In this document: positions 19,652-32,700 of the stretch, piece after piece
Layout: every line of letters begins with the position of its first letter
How positions within the stretch are numbered: position 1 is the stretch's first letter
Origin: Apostichopus californicus
Lineage: Eukaryota > Echinodermata > Holothuroidea > Aspidochirotida > Stichopodidae
NCBI GenBank assembly: GCA_020650975.1
Contig: JAIPMN010004345.1
Coordinates: 1-39,300 of the forward strand
Length of the DNA stretch: 39,300 nucleotides
Direction: 5' to 3'
Notes under the pieces: model-generated
The model's input: the letters and a program-made list of their open reading frames with translations, nothing else
Database searches by the model: none
Told to the model about the DNA's origin: nothing
Position numbers and translations under genes: made by a program

Positions 19652-19985
19652 AGCTGATAGGTCAATCCACCCATAATCTACACCAACCTCAAAGGCTGGT
19701 AGTTTCAACAACATCACAAAGCTAATAGACCAATCCACCCGTAATATACACCAACCTCAAAGGCTGGTAGTTTCAACAACATCACAAGCTGATAGGTCAA
19801 TCCACCCATAATCTACACCAACCTCAAAGGCTGGTAGTTTCAACAACATCACAAAGCTAATAGATCAATCCACCCATAATCTACACCAACCTGGTAGGTT
19901 TGTAGTTTCAACATCATAAAGCTTACCGTTCAATCCACCTGTTTTCTATACCAACCTTTTAGGCTTGTAGTTTCAACAACATTGC
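19652..19985 (+). repeat. Tandem repeat, unit about 68 bp, about five copies
   Basis: Repeated CAATCCACCCATAATCTACA, then CCAACCTCAAAGGCTGGTAG and TTTCAACAACATCACA; the last copies are more diverged. Confidence 0.93.
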
Positions 19986-20026
19986 AATAGCATCAGCTCA
20001 CCTGCTCAATAGACTGAAAGAGGTCT

Positions 20027-20230
20027 GTGTCTTCTTCGGACCCGCAAACCATTTTGGAAATTAAGAGAATCCCTGAACATGGCACTACCTTGTTAAATAT
20101 TGGCATCGATGACTTTGATGGAGGTTACATATACCACAGGTACATCCCAAGAACCCTGAAACCCTTACCCACTGAAGGCTCATCAAGTGATTCTAATCAA
20201 GTGGACAGTCTATTTGCTTTGCAGAGGTAA
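20027..20230 (+). other. Orphan open frame, possible exon of unknown origin
   Basis: The frame encodes KRIPEHGTTLLNIGIDDFDG and further protein-like sequence up to a GCAGAG/GTAAAC junction near 20226. Composition is more protein-like than the surrounding DNA. No partner exon could be found on the + strand, so it may be a stray exon, a retro-fragment or chance. Confidence 0.2.
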
Positions 20231-20327
20231 ACAAAAGAATCAATAGATCTGGTAAACAAGAAACTTTCATGGCTTTGCAGAGGTAAACAAAAGAATCAAT
20301 AGATCTGGTAAACAAGAAACTTTCATG
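20216..20327 (+). repeat. Exact tandem duplication of 56 bp
   Basis: 20216-20271 and 20272-20327 are identical copies starting GCTTTGCAGAGGTAAACAAA. The absence of mismatches points to a recent duplication or an assembly slip. Confidence 0.92.
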
Positions 20328-20330
20328 GCC

Positions 20331-23300
20331 TCTAATGTCATGTATGTGACCTAGTTTATTTGTCGAGTGCTTTGTTGTTTATACATTAGTAAAATGATCA
20401 GAATGTGTAGACAATTAACACCAAACATTAGGTCTGATATACAGGAATTATAATAAAGCTCAGACGTTGCCCTGATGCTCTCAAGTTTCAAATGTTGACT
20501 TCTTCCTCAAGTGACGATTGACCACCAATGTTGTGCGTACCATATGGGAATCTGAATACCTTTTTGGAACAAGATAAGAATTCTCTTCCTTTGAGTTAGC
20601 CATAAGTTCGGTAGAACAAGTTCCTGTAGTATGTATCACATATAAACTACAGAAATGAAGTTTAATTGACATGTTTTGTTGTCTTTTTGACACTCTAAAT
20701 ATAGTTATTTTACCATAATTACACTTCAAACAGTGCAGGGCCATTCATGCATGTATTCTGCACTGCTGCAGGTCTACACAAAATTACATTTGTACACAAC
20801 TGTTGTATACCTCAACCAAAATCAATTACCTTTCTTAATCTAAAGACTATTGCTGACCACATAGGCAACACTGACTCTACATTTTTGAGTACTGAATCTA
20901 TTGGAGAAGCATGAGTGTACCAGAAGTTAATTATGAAACTGACAGCAACATTAGCACTTCATCATTTAATGCCGGTGAGCTGCTGTGCGTTCAATATGAG
21001 ACTATATACTGTCAAACAATCCAGAGGTATAAAATATCATCTCATACCCATAGCATTGGAGAATACTTGGTAACATAACATTTTGATGTTGGTGTTAGAA
21101 CAGGAAATTAAAATTGCTTAAATTGTTTCCATATTACCAGAAATGAGAATATTTCTACATTTAATACCCCGCAAAACAACAAGATTAAAGAGGTTAATTG
21201 GAAATTTTTTTTTTTTTAAACTGGTAGCCTAGCATTATCCTTGTGATGGCACAACTTTTGGTAAATACCAGCATATACGTTCTGATGAAATATCCATTTA
21301 ATAAAACTGTTAACTGATATAATTATGAAATCATGGACATAACATACCCTTGCAGCATACCCTGTCTGCCCAGGTCATCCCCTTTGTAACTTCAAAACCA
21401 ATATGTTTACAGGACTGTATAATAAGTTATTTTCTGATGAGTACAGAAGTAATGACAAAATGGAAATCCACACCTGTGGAACTGTTGAGCGATTCAGGTG
21501 GTTTTAATTGGTCTACAACAACAATTGAAGGTTCATTTGCTAAAAGCATACAACATTTTACCTAGACAGTGACCTATCAAAAGACAATGGTAAGATGACA
21601 GGTGCCAAGGAGAGAAGAACGAAAGGAAAGACAAGCAATGCATTGTTCTGCAATTAACCGCATGTAACACACATCAGATCATACTTAGCTGTAGGCTGAC
21701 ACTGGCAATGAGTTACAATTAACTCCTTCATTAGAATCACTTTCAATTAAAATAAACGATCATGAGTCAGTTTTGCTCACATTTACATTAACTGGTACAT
21801 TTTCCACATGTCAGATATTTTACAGTGCATGCTGTATTCAGCATGCATGTAATATGTTCCTAAAACTAACAGTTAACATATAAGAATGTTAGTATTACAA
21901 ACGTTAGGTATACACTGACAACACTGAGAAAAGGTGAGATTAATGCCCCTCTTGGCCTTCCTTTACTGTTACTAAAAATAAAGTATAATGCCGCAACATG
22001 GATCTGCATACTAAATGAGAAAACTTTCTCATCCAAATGTTTTATTATTCCTCATTCAGTGTTCAGTTTGATTCTCAATTTCAAATGTTACAACTTCTTG
22101 ACCTTGTGATAAACAACATAGGTCAGTTTCATCAGTCAGGAAAATAAAAGATGTTTCTAGTTGGACAAGTTGTTGCAAATTGACCTTTGATAATTAAGGT
22201 AGTTTACTTCCTATTTTATGAACTTGGAGATGTAATATCCATAAACATAGCAAAAATGACAAAAGACACCATGAAATATCACAATTTAACATAAACCTGT
22301 TTACACAATATTTGCAGAAATTGCGGCAGAATGTATATTTCACAATCTGCTTAAAGAGAATATTCAAGTAACATTTCAAATCATGTTCTAACTGATCAAT
22401 AAACATTAATTTCCAAATGAATCTAAATATTTCAGTGGTTCAAAATGAAATGAAAATAGTGAGTTCAAAATCTTTAGAGTCACATTAATTTCCTACCTGT
22501 ACCTTGTATGGAGATCTTAATGTAACCGGTTAATTGTCAACGTTTCCATAGAGATTGACGCAATAATGCTTCAGCAATTCTGTTAACATGATCTGTTTTA
22601 CAGTAATTTATCAATATATTCTAAGGAATATACACATTCTCTTTAGCTGGGTATTCACTGTCTGATGAATATTTAGTTTTATGAAGACTATAAAGAATAA
22701 AGTTCGTTATCACCAATGATCTTTAGAAAGTCCAACATATATCGAGCTTTGGTATTTATGAACAGTTCTTCATATCTCTTCAAGAACTCCATTATCAAAT
22801 CCTGCAAATTTTTGGTTAGAACTTTTACCAAATAATCTCTCGATATACTTATCGTAAAACATTAATGTGCCCAACTAGCTTCTACCCCTTCAACCTCTGA
22901 CAAACATTTTAATATGATACATACTAAAGCCCTCGTTAGTGGTATTCTAATAAAAGCATTGGCTCATAACGTCCTAGTGTGTCCACAAGGTTGACGTCTG
23001 GAGTGTATATTTTGGAGTATTGTCCAGAATATTGACTTGTGGAGTATGTCCAGAAAGTGAAGTGTACTACAATGAAGTCACATGGAGTTACGGATAGTCC
23101 CATTGATTACGCAAGAAGAATCAAATTCATGACACCAGTCACAATTAAACTTACACAAAATGAGATAAAACACACCAATGGCTGCCAAGGCTGATCACTA
23201 ATAAGGTAAAATATCACAGGTCATCAAGACAAACATTATTCATCTTGGTTTAACCAGAATTCAAACAACTGCAATAGCTTATACAATTACAAAAACAGCA

Positions 23301-23651
23301 AGGCTTTTTATTGTCTTCTTTCATTACATTGAGTTGTATATGATTAATCTGATCAAGAAAGGCATCAAATCATCACTTACAGTTGCTAGCAAGATTCACT
23401 CCTGAAGCTCAATCAGTCTGTTAATTGCCAAAAAACTACAACAAGAACACTTAAAATATATTACAATAAGGTAGCTTTGACACTCTTATAGGACTGCAAA
23501 ACCCACTCCAGCTGCGTCATCCATCTCAATTAAGAAGATGCACGACACCTTCAATCAGATCGTAAAATGCTCATCTGCTGGCAATGTCTCCCACTCCATC
23601 ACCATGGTAACAAGAAAATTGGAAATAGCAACTCTGTGATTTTCATCGCAT
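20331..23651 (-). other. Intergenic DNA and probable AMPK beta 3' UTR
   Basis: No coding and no tandem repeat. On the - strand an AATAAA signal (TTTATT on + at 23307-23312) lies about 340 bases past the AMPK beta stop and could end a short 3' UTR. Where the UTR ends and intergenic DNA begins cannot be told. A + strand AATAAA near 20451 could end a long PRDX5 transcript. Confidence 0.45.
23307..23312 (-). terminator. Candidate polyadenylation signal AATAAA for AMPK beta
   Basis: TTTATT on the + strand reads AATAAA on the - strand, about 340 bases downstream of the stop codon. Not confirmed by a downstream GU-rich element. Confidence 0.35.
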
Positions 23652-23729
23652 TCATATGGGTTTGTAGAGCAGGCAGGTGACGTACTTCTTTCGGTACCTG
23701 TGAGTGGCACTCAAAACCATCACACCATC
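23652..23729 (-). CDS. PRKAB1/2-like: AMPK beta exon 7 (C-terminus and stop)
   Basis: 25 codons plus TGA. Encodes DGVMVLSATHRYRKKYVTCL and LYKPI, the conserved end of all AMPK beta subunits, a beta-strand that joins the alpha/gamma interface. Confidence 0.97.
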   Translation of the reverse strand, partial: DGVMVLSATHRYRKKYVTCLLYKPI

Positions 23730-26700
23730 CTGTAAAGCAGAAAATATGTATACATTCATCAACACAGGACTATTGATACTAGTATCATGTACTAGTACTA
23801 GTATATGATACTAGTACAAGTACTAGTAAATGATACTAGTACTAGTACATGATACTAGTATTAGTACATGGTTCTAGTACAAGTACTAGTACATGATACT
23901 AGTACAAGTACATTGTACTAGTACATGGTACTAGTACATGATACTAGTATGTATGTTCTAGTACATGATACTAGTACATGATACTAGTACAAGTACTAGT
24001 AAATGATACTAGTACTAGTACATGATACTAGTACATGATACTAGTACATGATACTAGTACTACTAGTACATGGTACTAGTACATGATACTAGTACATGGT
24101 CCTAGTACTATTACATGATATTGAAGGTGACCAAAACCTCTCACAAATCGATCAACAAATGTTCTCAACATTCAGTTAACTGTTCAACAATGTTCTGTTG
24201 TATAATTTGAAAGTTGCAATATTTTCAACTATGGTATTTGTATTATCACTGTACATCTGCTCGGCCATAATATACCGTATGGTCTTAATCCATTCTGCCA
24301 GTGAAGTAGTTCCCACTACCAGCACAAGTATGGTTCTTGTATTCAATATGCACCAGTTATTGTGTATATGTATGTACACATTGATATGATTACTTAGCTG
24401 ATATGATTGTAAAGTTCTGTAAACCTGCCCTGTTACAGCAGACACCGTAGTTTGCTTGTGATATCTGCATGAACCAAGATCCCCAAATTCCAAGGCAAAA
24501 TGAATTGCCTGCATTCTACATGATATCAACCTAAACTATGAACTACCAGGAATTCTTATACCTCAATATGAACATAAAATGTTTTTTACTTGTGAGACTA
24601 CTTTTCAAGGTGAGCCAAAATACACTAAAAGTATTCATATGTACAAATTACAGAACAGTAGCTGTTTCAATACTGAATGTACTTAATTACTGTCTGCAGT
24701 ACAAAATACAGTGTTTACAATGGTTGAAGAAGATTTGAAGACAAGCAACCTTTCTCCATCCTTCAGAGGAAGATTAACAACAACAATTTATGGAATACTT
24801 GAGACTGCACAACATTATTGTACTCACCTTAATAGACAAAGCATACAGGTGATTCAACATCACATGATTTGGCTCTGGTAGCAATGCTGGCTCATACTAG
24901 AATAGAAAGAACGATAGAAAGAACTAATATAAATACGTAAACTACGATTGCATACCTGCTACTGTTTGTTGAATGCTCCGTCTTGCATTGCATATTTTAC
25001 AAGTAGTACTGTACAAGCATAGCAATACTATCATCTCTTTTGGCTGAATATTTATAAACCAAAATTACAGACAAAGCTCTGTTAGAGTTCACTGAGAAGC
25101 TAAGCCAACTTGACATACGGTATGAGAGATGAATATATGAATGATTTGATATGAACCATGCAGGTACAACATCCCATTACAACACTAGCAGTCAACAGTA
25201 TCCTGTTACAACACTAGCAGGCAACAACATCCCATTATAACACTAGCAGGCAAAAACATCCCATTACAACATTAGCCGGCAATATCATCCATAATAACAC
25301 TAGCAGGCAAAACATCCCATTACAACACTAGCAGGGAACAACATCGAAATACAACACTAGCAGGAACAACATCCCATTACAACACTAGCAGTCAACAGTA
25401 TCCTGTTACAACACTAGCAGGCAACAACATCCCATGATAACACTAGCAGGCAAAAACATCCCATTACAACACTAGCAGGAACAACATCCCATTACAACAC
25501 TAGCAGTCAACAGTATCCTGTTACAACACTAGCAGGCAACAACATCCCATTATAACACTAGCAGGCAACAACATTCCATTACAACTGTAGCAGGCAAAAA
25601 CATCCCATTACAACCGTACCTGGCAACACCCAATTACAACCGTAGCAGGCAAAACATCACATTAGTAACATTATTACTATTTGAAATAGTACCTGAGATG
25701 CATTCATAGCTGACTAAACTTCAGGTCCACTAGAAACAATTAAGTCAGCAAAAACATGTAATGTATAAAATATATATATCATTGGATGGCTCAAAGATGT
25801 TCAACATCATCTTATGGAGACTTTATTGCATATTATTTAATATTATCCCCACCAACTTGTTTATAAGATACATCTTGAGAAAATGAGAAATACATTATGT
25901 ACCTGTGGACCAATGTCTTTGTTAAGTATGACTTGCAGTAGGTGTGGTGGCAAGAATGGTGGTCCTCCTGTCCGTTCCATTGTATCCTTAGTTGGTACAG
26001 TCTGACCATACTCACCAGGTGGAGATCCTAACATGGAAAGATGTTTGTGTAAAATAGATTAACTAGCAGCTTCACTTAAGTATTGACATGATCAAATTTC
26101 AATGTTAACATTTGACAATTGACCTCCACAAAACCATTCTACATTATTTGCAGATCTTTTTAACAACAATTTACAACTTTCTGTAAGTTATAAGTGTTTA
26201 GATAACCAGCTTTTAATACAAGTACAGTTTAAATCTACAGTACCAAGAGTACAATATGGTGTAAAGAGGGGTTTACACTATTTGATGACCACCTTGTTCA
26301 AGAAAACAATTCAGTTGCCCTCCCTTTAAACAAAAGAAATCAATGGAGAAGACAAACTGGGTTAAAACAAGAAAGCAGTTTGCAATGTGTATTCGGACAT
26401 CTGCCTGTGTCATCGACTGACAACAGAAACAAATTGTATTAAATACTTAGAATCAAGTGTTTAGAAATTGCAATTTTAACATTTTTTTCTACATTTCATT
26501 CTAAGAAAATGTTAATATCCTTCCCAGATATGTGGTGAGGTATTGTCATGAATATTGCAAAAAGAATTGCAGGTCACAAATTTCAAAACAGAGCTGATGT
26601 TGAATAATTCTTCTACACTCTTAATCTTCCAGCTGTCCAATATGTTTGCAAACAATGAACCAATTGTAACAGCCTCATCAATTCTTCTAGTAGGATTTCA

Positions 26701-29700
26701 CTGAATTCACTCCACTAGGCATAATTTCACACATATTATCAGTGACACACTTCAACCATTCAGCAGTGAAGGTTTCAGATGAACATACAAATTGACCCAT
26801 CAGGAACAATTAACAAATATGTACAAAATATGTCAAAATAACATGTATAAATACTGATCTCTACTCAAAAAAGAAGAAAAAACACCAGCCATTCTTGGAA
26901 ATAAATTTTCTTTATTTGAAGGGTAATAGTTATGGTGTTTGAAGGGTAATAGTTATGGTATTTGGGGTAATAGTTATGTTGTTTGAAGGGTAATAGTTGT
27001 TGTTTGAAGGATGATAGTTCTGGTATTTGAAGGGTAATAGTTATGGTGCTTGAAGGGTAATAGTTATGGTGCTTGAAGGGTTATAGTTATGGTATTTGAA
27101 GGGTAATGGTTATGTTGTTTGAAGGGTAATAGTTATGTTGTTTGAAGGGTAATAGTTATGTGGTTTGAAGGGTCATAGTAATGTTGTTTGAAGGGTAATA
27201 GTTATGGTATATGAAGTTTAATAGTTATGGTATTTGAAGGGTAATAGTTATGTGGTTTGAAGGGTCATAGTAATGTTGTTTGAAGGGTAATAGTTATGGT
27301 ATATGAAGTTTAATAGTTATGGTATTTGAAGGGTAATAGTTATGTTGTTTGAAGGGTAATAGTTATGGTATTTGAAGGGTAATGACTTTATGTTGTTTGA
27401 AGGGTAATAGTTATGTTGTTTGAAGGTTAATAGTTATGGTGCTTGAAGGTTAATAGTTATGTGGTTTGAAGGGTAATAGTAATGTTGTTTGAAGAATAAT
27501 ATTTAGTTAGGGTATTAACAGGCCAATCTCTGCTTCACTTCCATGAACACAGTGACAAGTAGCTATGGTAAGACAGGGCTGATCTGGGCTTTGCTTCTAT
27601 AACTTAGTCCTCTACTGAGTGATAAAGACTAGCTGATATGGTTATTGATTTCATCCTCTGAGACCACTCATTGACATCAAACAAAATTACTGTTCAAGAG
27701 TTTCCTCCAGGACGTCAAGCTTATTGCAACAACCCATTAAATATCTACCTAAATCATCAAATCTAATTTTCTGATTGCTAGCTTTACTGAGTGAAATAGC
27801 TAGCTTTATCAAGTGGAAAATTCCTGTTGTCAAGAGCACAAGCTGAAAAACTTACTTAGCCTTTTTCATCCAATATGGAATTGATTAACCCTGAGTAAAA
27901 CTTTCATGCTAAATGTTCATTCCTCACCTCTGTTCTTTGTTGTGGAGGAATCGATGGCTAATGCTTCAAAGACCTCAAAGTCAGATTTCTGCACATTAAC
28001 CACATTATTAGTAACTCCCATCTTATTATTCCTTGTTTGCTGCAGAGGAAAAAACAAATGCAATAAATAGATTTTAAGTAAAAATTTGTAGTCCAAAATA
28101 TATTGTCCAAGTTATATCATCAAATATCTTAGTGCTGATCTACAAACATACAGCAATGATAAGAACCAGACTGGAAAGCTGTACTAAGGTCCCAAGGGGC
28201 CATCGTGCCAGCTTCTGCATTTCACTGATTTGCCTTGGGCTCATTTTCAAAGTGTGTCTACAAACCTTAATCAAACAGTATTTTCTACATTATAGATGTT
28301 ATAGCACTAGTTAATGTACAGCTTCTCAATGGATGCACCCCTGAGGTTCCCTGCAATCATAGTACTGAATGCCAACTGATGCTTTCTAATTTGTAATCAT
28401 AGGAGCTTACTTATGGATATATGCATTAATCTGTACATGTTGTCACTTTTAATAATAGTTGACACTTACCTGTTTGGCGCTGTGCTGCCAGTTACCATCA
28501 ACATGGAACTTGTATTCATATTCACCTTCTGGTAGGTCAACAATAGCAGTGAAGTTACCATGACTGTTAAAGAGAGAGGAATCATCAGCATTGTTACAAA
28601 CACAGGATCATGCGTCCGGGATGCAATGTTTAGCCAGGGGCGCAACATTTGAGAAACAAACCCTAAGCACACACACTCACAACCAGGCTTATGCCAAACA
28701 AGGCACATTATTAATGAACATCTTTCTTTCTTTTCACAAACCAAAACTACTTCTACTACAGAAGAACCAAAATTTCTTCCAATCCTAACATGATTGTTTG
28801 AAAACAAATAAAATGCTAACAATCAACTGCAAGTTGTGACCCTTCCATACACAGCTTAGAACATTCCATAACAGCGATTTTTATGCTAAATATAGCCAAT
28901 GATGTTTTCCAAATTAATTATGTTGTTTATTATGTTGTTTAACAACAATTACTTGTAACGTTACTTTCCACTGTGCAGAGAATATTGAAGTTTGAGGTAC
29001 AGTATAGACTATCATATGAATGCACTCAAATATTATAATGTTGACCCTGTGCTTCAGTCAATGTTTTTGTGCAAAATTTCCCGCTTTGGAACTTGACAGT
29101 CATTTTGTTGTTGTATAAGAGTTCAAGGTTTCATCATTTGATTTTTCTTTCATGCACATTATAGACCTATCACTATAGGCTTCCATTGCACACAAGCCAG
29201 TGTGTTGTCAGGAATCATTATAACTAAGTATTGTGTGTTCCTGTACAGGTATTTTAATGTGCATGTTTCAATGGAGGACTGCAGAGACGCAAGTTTTTCT
29301 GAGCAGATGCAAACATTTTAAGACATTGCGTCCTGTGGACGCAACTATTAAAAACCTAGTAACAATACTGTATTATACTGTAGGACTATCACTATACGCT
29401 TCCCTTGCACACAAGCCAATGTTTTGTCAGGGGTCATAATAACTAAGTATTGTGTGTCCTTGTGGAGCTATTTTAAAGTGCATGTTTGAATAGAGGACTG
29501 CTGGGACACAAATAATTGTATGACCTTGCATCCTGCAGACACAACATTAAAATCCTAATCATACTGATCATGGAAAATAAGCTGGAATTCAATGACAACA
29601 TACAGGGTAGGAATCAATTTAACCTTGTTATCCGAGGCGCTGCCTATAAAGTTCTCTTTTGGAAATGTTCAAAGGAAGATTGGAAAGCACTGCAATTTGC

Positions 29701-32700
29701 TCTCATTCCAGTTCCTACTCTTTCCATTCCTACTTTCCAGACTATCGTCAATGCTCTACCCTTTCATTCCTGTTCTTTGGACCACCCTCAATGTCCTTTT
29801 GCTTCCACTCAGTATTCCATGCAAGATTTCTGGACCACTCACAATTTCCTACCCTAATACTTATATTCCTGCTTTCCAGGTCACCCCCTCCCGTAATGTC
29901 CTAGTCCTTCCACCTCAAGCTCTCGGCCATCTGTCAATGCCCTGCACCTTCTATTCCTGCTAGCTGAATTTGCCCAAATGTCCTATTTTAGTCTTTTTGG
30001 TTTCTATACTATACCTCAATATCGGATATCCTATTTCACCATTCCAAGATCTATGCTCCATTCCTCAGCATCCTACCCTGGTACTTCCATTCATGTTTTT
30101 CAAATAATCCAACCTCCACCCCATGTACTAATCTATTAAACTGGACCATCCTAATCCTTCTCAAAAGCTCTTTGGACTATCCCTTAATGTCCTCATGCTT
30201 CCATTCCTGCTCTATGGACATCCCTCAATTTCCTAATCTGACTATATACCACTTCTGCTATGCCTGATTTCAAACTAAACAGAACTAACAGTATTTTCTG
30301 AAACAATATAATATCTGCACAAGTCCTGTGCTGACTGATCGGCATCATTTGACCACATTATGGACTTCTGTATACTTTCATTTCTTTTCTACAAGAATTT
30401 ATCCTTTAAGTAAAACTGACTCATCCTAATAAATAGCAAATAAGCTAAGTAGATCATATTCAAGTGTCAAACCGCTCTTTCTTGAAGGTTACAAACAAAC
30501 CATTTACATCAGATGATAAATGTACAGGTCTCACAAACTTTGATGAATTATGAAGACCAAATTGGACAGTTAGCTTGCAGTCACCTCACCAAAAAGTTTC
30601 AGATCAGTTTCCAGGCAATAACTAAGTGTTCATATCTTCTGTGGCAAATTGGGGGGTTTATGAATATGTTTCTCATAAAATAGTATGCTTATGTGCACAC
30701 TACAGTTCTATAAAATTTTACATTTGGAAACTGTGTAGCAATTGCCCATTTTGAATAGCATTTGACTTTGCAATACCTGATAAATTATTCACTGGTATTT
30801 ACTCTACAATTATTTATCAGTTTTGGAATTTGAATGGAAGGAAAGTTGAACCTTCCAACGACATAAGTGAGACTAGGGGGTGCAATTCTATAACTTTTGC
30901 ATTCTTGTAGTTTAGGTAGAAAGTGCTCATGGAGACTGGTAAGGGATTCAAATAGTGACGCAAATGTCAATTACAAGAAAAAAATTACAGATTTCTGAGG
31001 ATTCCCTGTAGAATAGCAAAATCAGATGGATAACAACTTTGGCTATTTAATGGTAGGTTGAGAAGGTAAGAGGCAAAGGGCTGCTTGTTGATTGGACTGT
31101 GTAGAGTGTTCAGTGCTGAAGTCACAAATGATATCACAAGGCTTATCCTGGAATCTAATGGCACACTAATATATAATGACAGTAATTACCTTTTGTTCAT
31201 GGGTATCCTTTGCCAATTGTTAAAGTTACCACACACGTAAATATCTTTGCCAGTGCCATCCCACTTGAAGACCACAGGCAGTGACTGCGAGGCCGTGGAG
31301 GTGCTTGCCTCATTTACAGTAGAGGAACGCGGTCTCCCTCCTCTACGAAGATCCTCTTCAACACCCGATTCTGCTTTCATTAATCTCTGTAAGAGTCAAA
31401 ACCAAAGTAGTTTAATTTTAAGACCATGTAAAGCTTAATAAAATGTATTATCATATAGGACTGACTTTTAACAGAGATACATCTGAGAATGCTGCATCTT
31501 CCTGGGCATTGCCCCTGGCCCCGCATGGCATGTCAGTGCACGCCCTGAGATAAGAATGCCCCTCTCTACGTATGTCCATCGGACATGGTGACCTGTTGTT
31601 GGCTGTAAACCTATCACATCCTTCTCTATCTACGTTATAGTTATCAAACAACTAACGGGGGGACTAGAAATCATCCAGGCCAATAAAGAACACATCATTG
31701 GCATCCCTTCTTGTAGAAAGCAAGGAAAATTGGGCTCCTTTTGCCTGGAACAATCCTCTTAATGAAGTACACTTTTATTGAAACCAATCATTGCAATGAT
31801 TAATCATCATTTAAAATTGCAAATTTTAGTCTGTTCCACATTATGTCTCACTCTTTTAGGGAACAATTGTTTCCAGAATGACCTTTATTTACAACATGAT
31901 TGTTTCAATAAATCACATAGTATGAAATACAACAATAGACATTCTTTATATATGTGAAGAGTTAGACTGACAAATCTGTAGGCATTTGATGCAGCAATTT
32001 TTAGTTAAATTTCAAATCTCGATACCAGAAGCCCTTGATTGACATCCAGAGACAAGATAATAGCTTTCTCATATCACAGAATTAAACACTTAAACCATAA
32101 ACCAATCAGAAAACTACTTCAATGCACCCTTGAACAGCAATGGACTGACATTTTGCTAATGTATGCGCAGCTGAATTATCTTAATGGATTTTCAGGTTCT
32201 ATGCTGTAGGCCTCTCATTACGGTTGAATCTACTCTGTAGAATACAGTGAGCATCTGGGGATAAATCATCATTGCTAGGCAACATCAGATAAATTATTCT
32301 GTTATGCTTGATATGAATCCAGATCATAAACTAAGAGGCAGATCATGTTACGTTCCTTCAATACATATTTGCTAGGAATCCATTTAGGGAAAAATCGATT
32401 AAATATGATCAAGCATCAGGCCCACTGTTCTCATAGCAAGTGACTAGAGCACTGTCTCCATCCCAGTTGTTTTTAACATGATATAAAAACAATAAAATAG
32501 GTATTTAATTCAGTAGCCAATGTTGAAGAAGTTGTTACATTTTATCACACATCGAAAGACAGCTATTGTATTTCCCACAATTAGGATAATAGAGAGCTTT
32601 GAATGGCCACATATTGTCTAAGATTGAAAGGCCGTAAGTTTATTCTATATTGGCAGATTAAAAGGGATGACAGAAATAATTATATAACACAGCATTAGGC

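Larger units (their letters stand above)
28564..31189 (-). other. AMPK beta intron 2
   Basis: 2.6-kb intron splitting the Ser111 codon. Contains a 220-bp tandem duplication at 29165-29560 and a degenerate array at 29690-30245. The stretch 30246-31185 shows nothing recognisable. Confidence 0.75.

Noticed and set aside
24176..24529. 117-residue reverse-strand open frame
   Set aside because: It lies in AMPK beta intron 6 with no splice sites in register and no family resemblance.
29516..29963. Three overlapping + strand frames of 81-123 residues
   Set aside because: Overlap in all frames shows a stop-poor pyrimidine-rich array, not coding.
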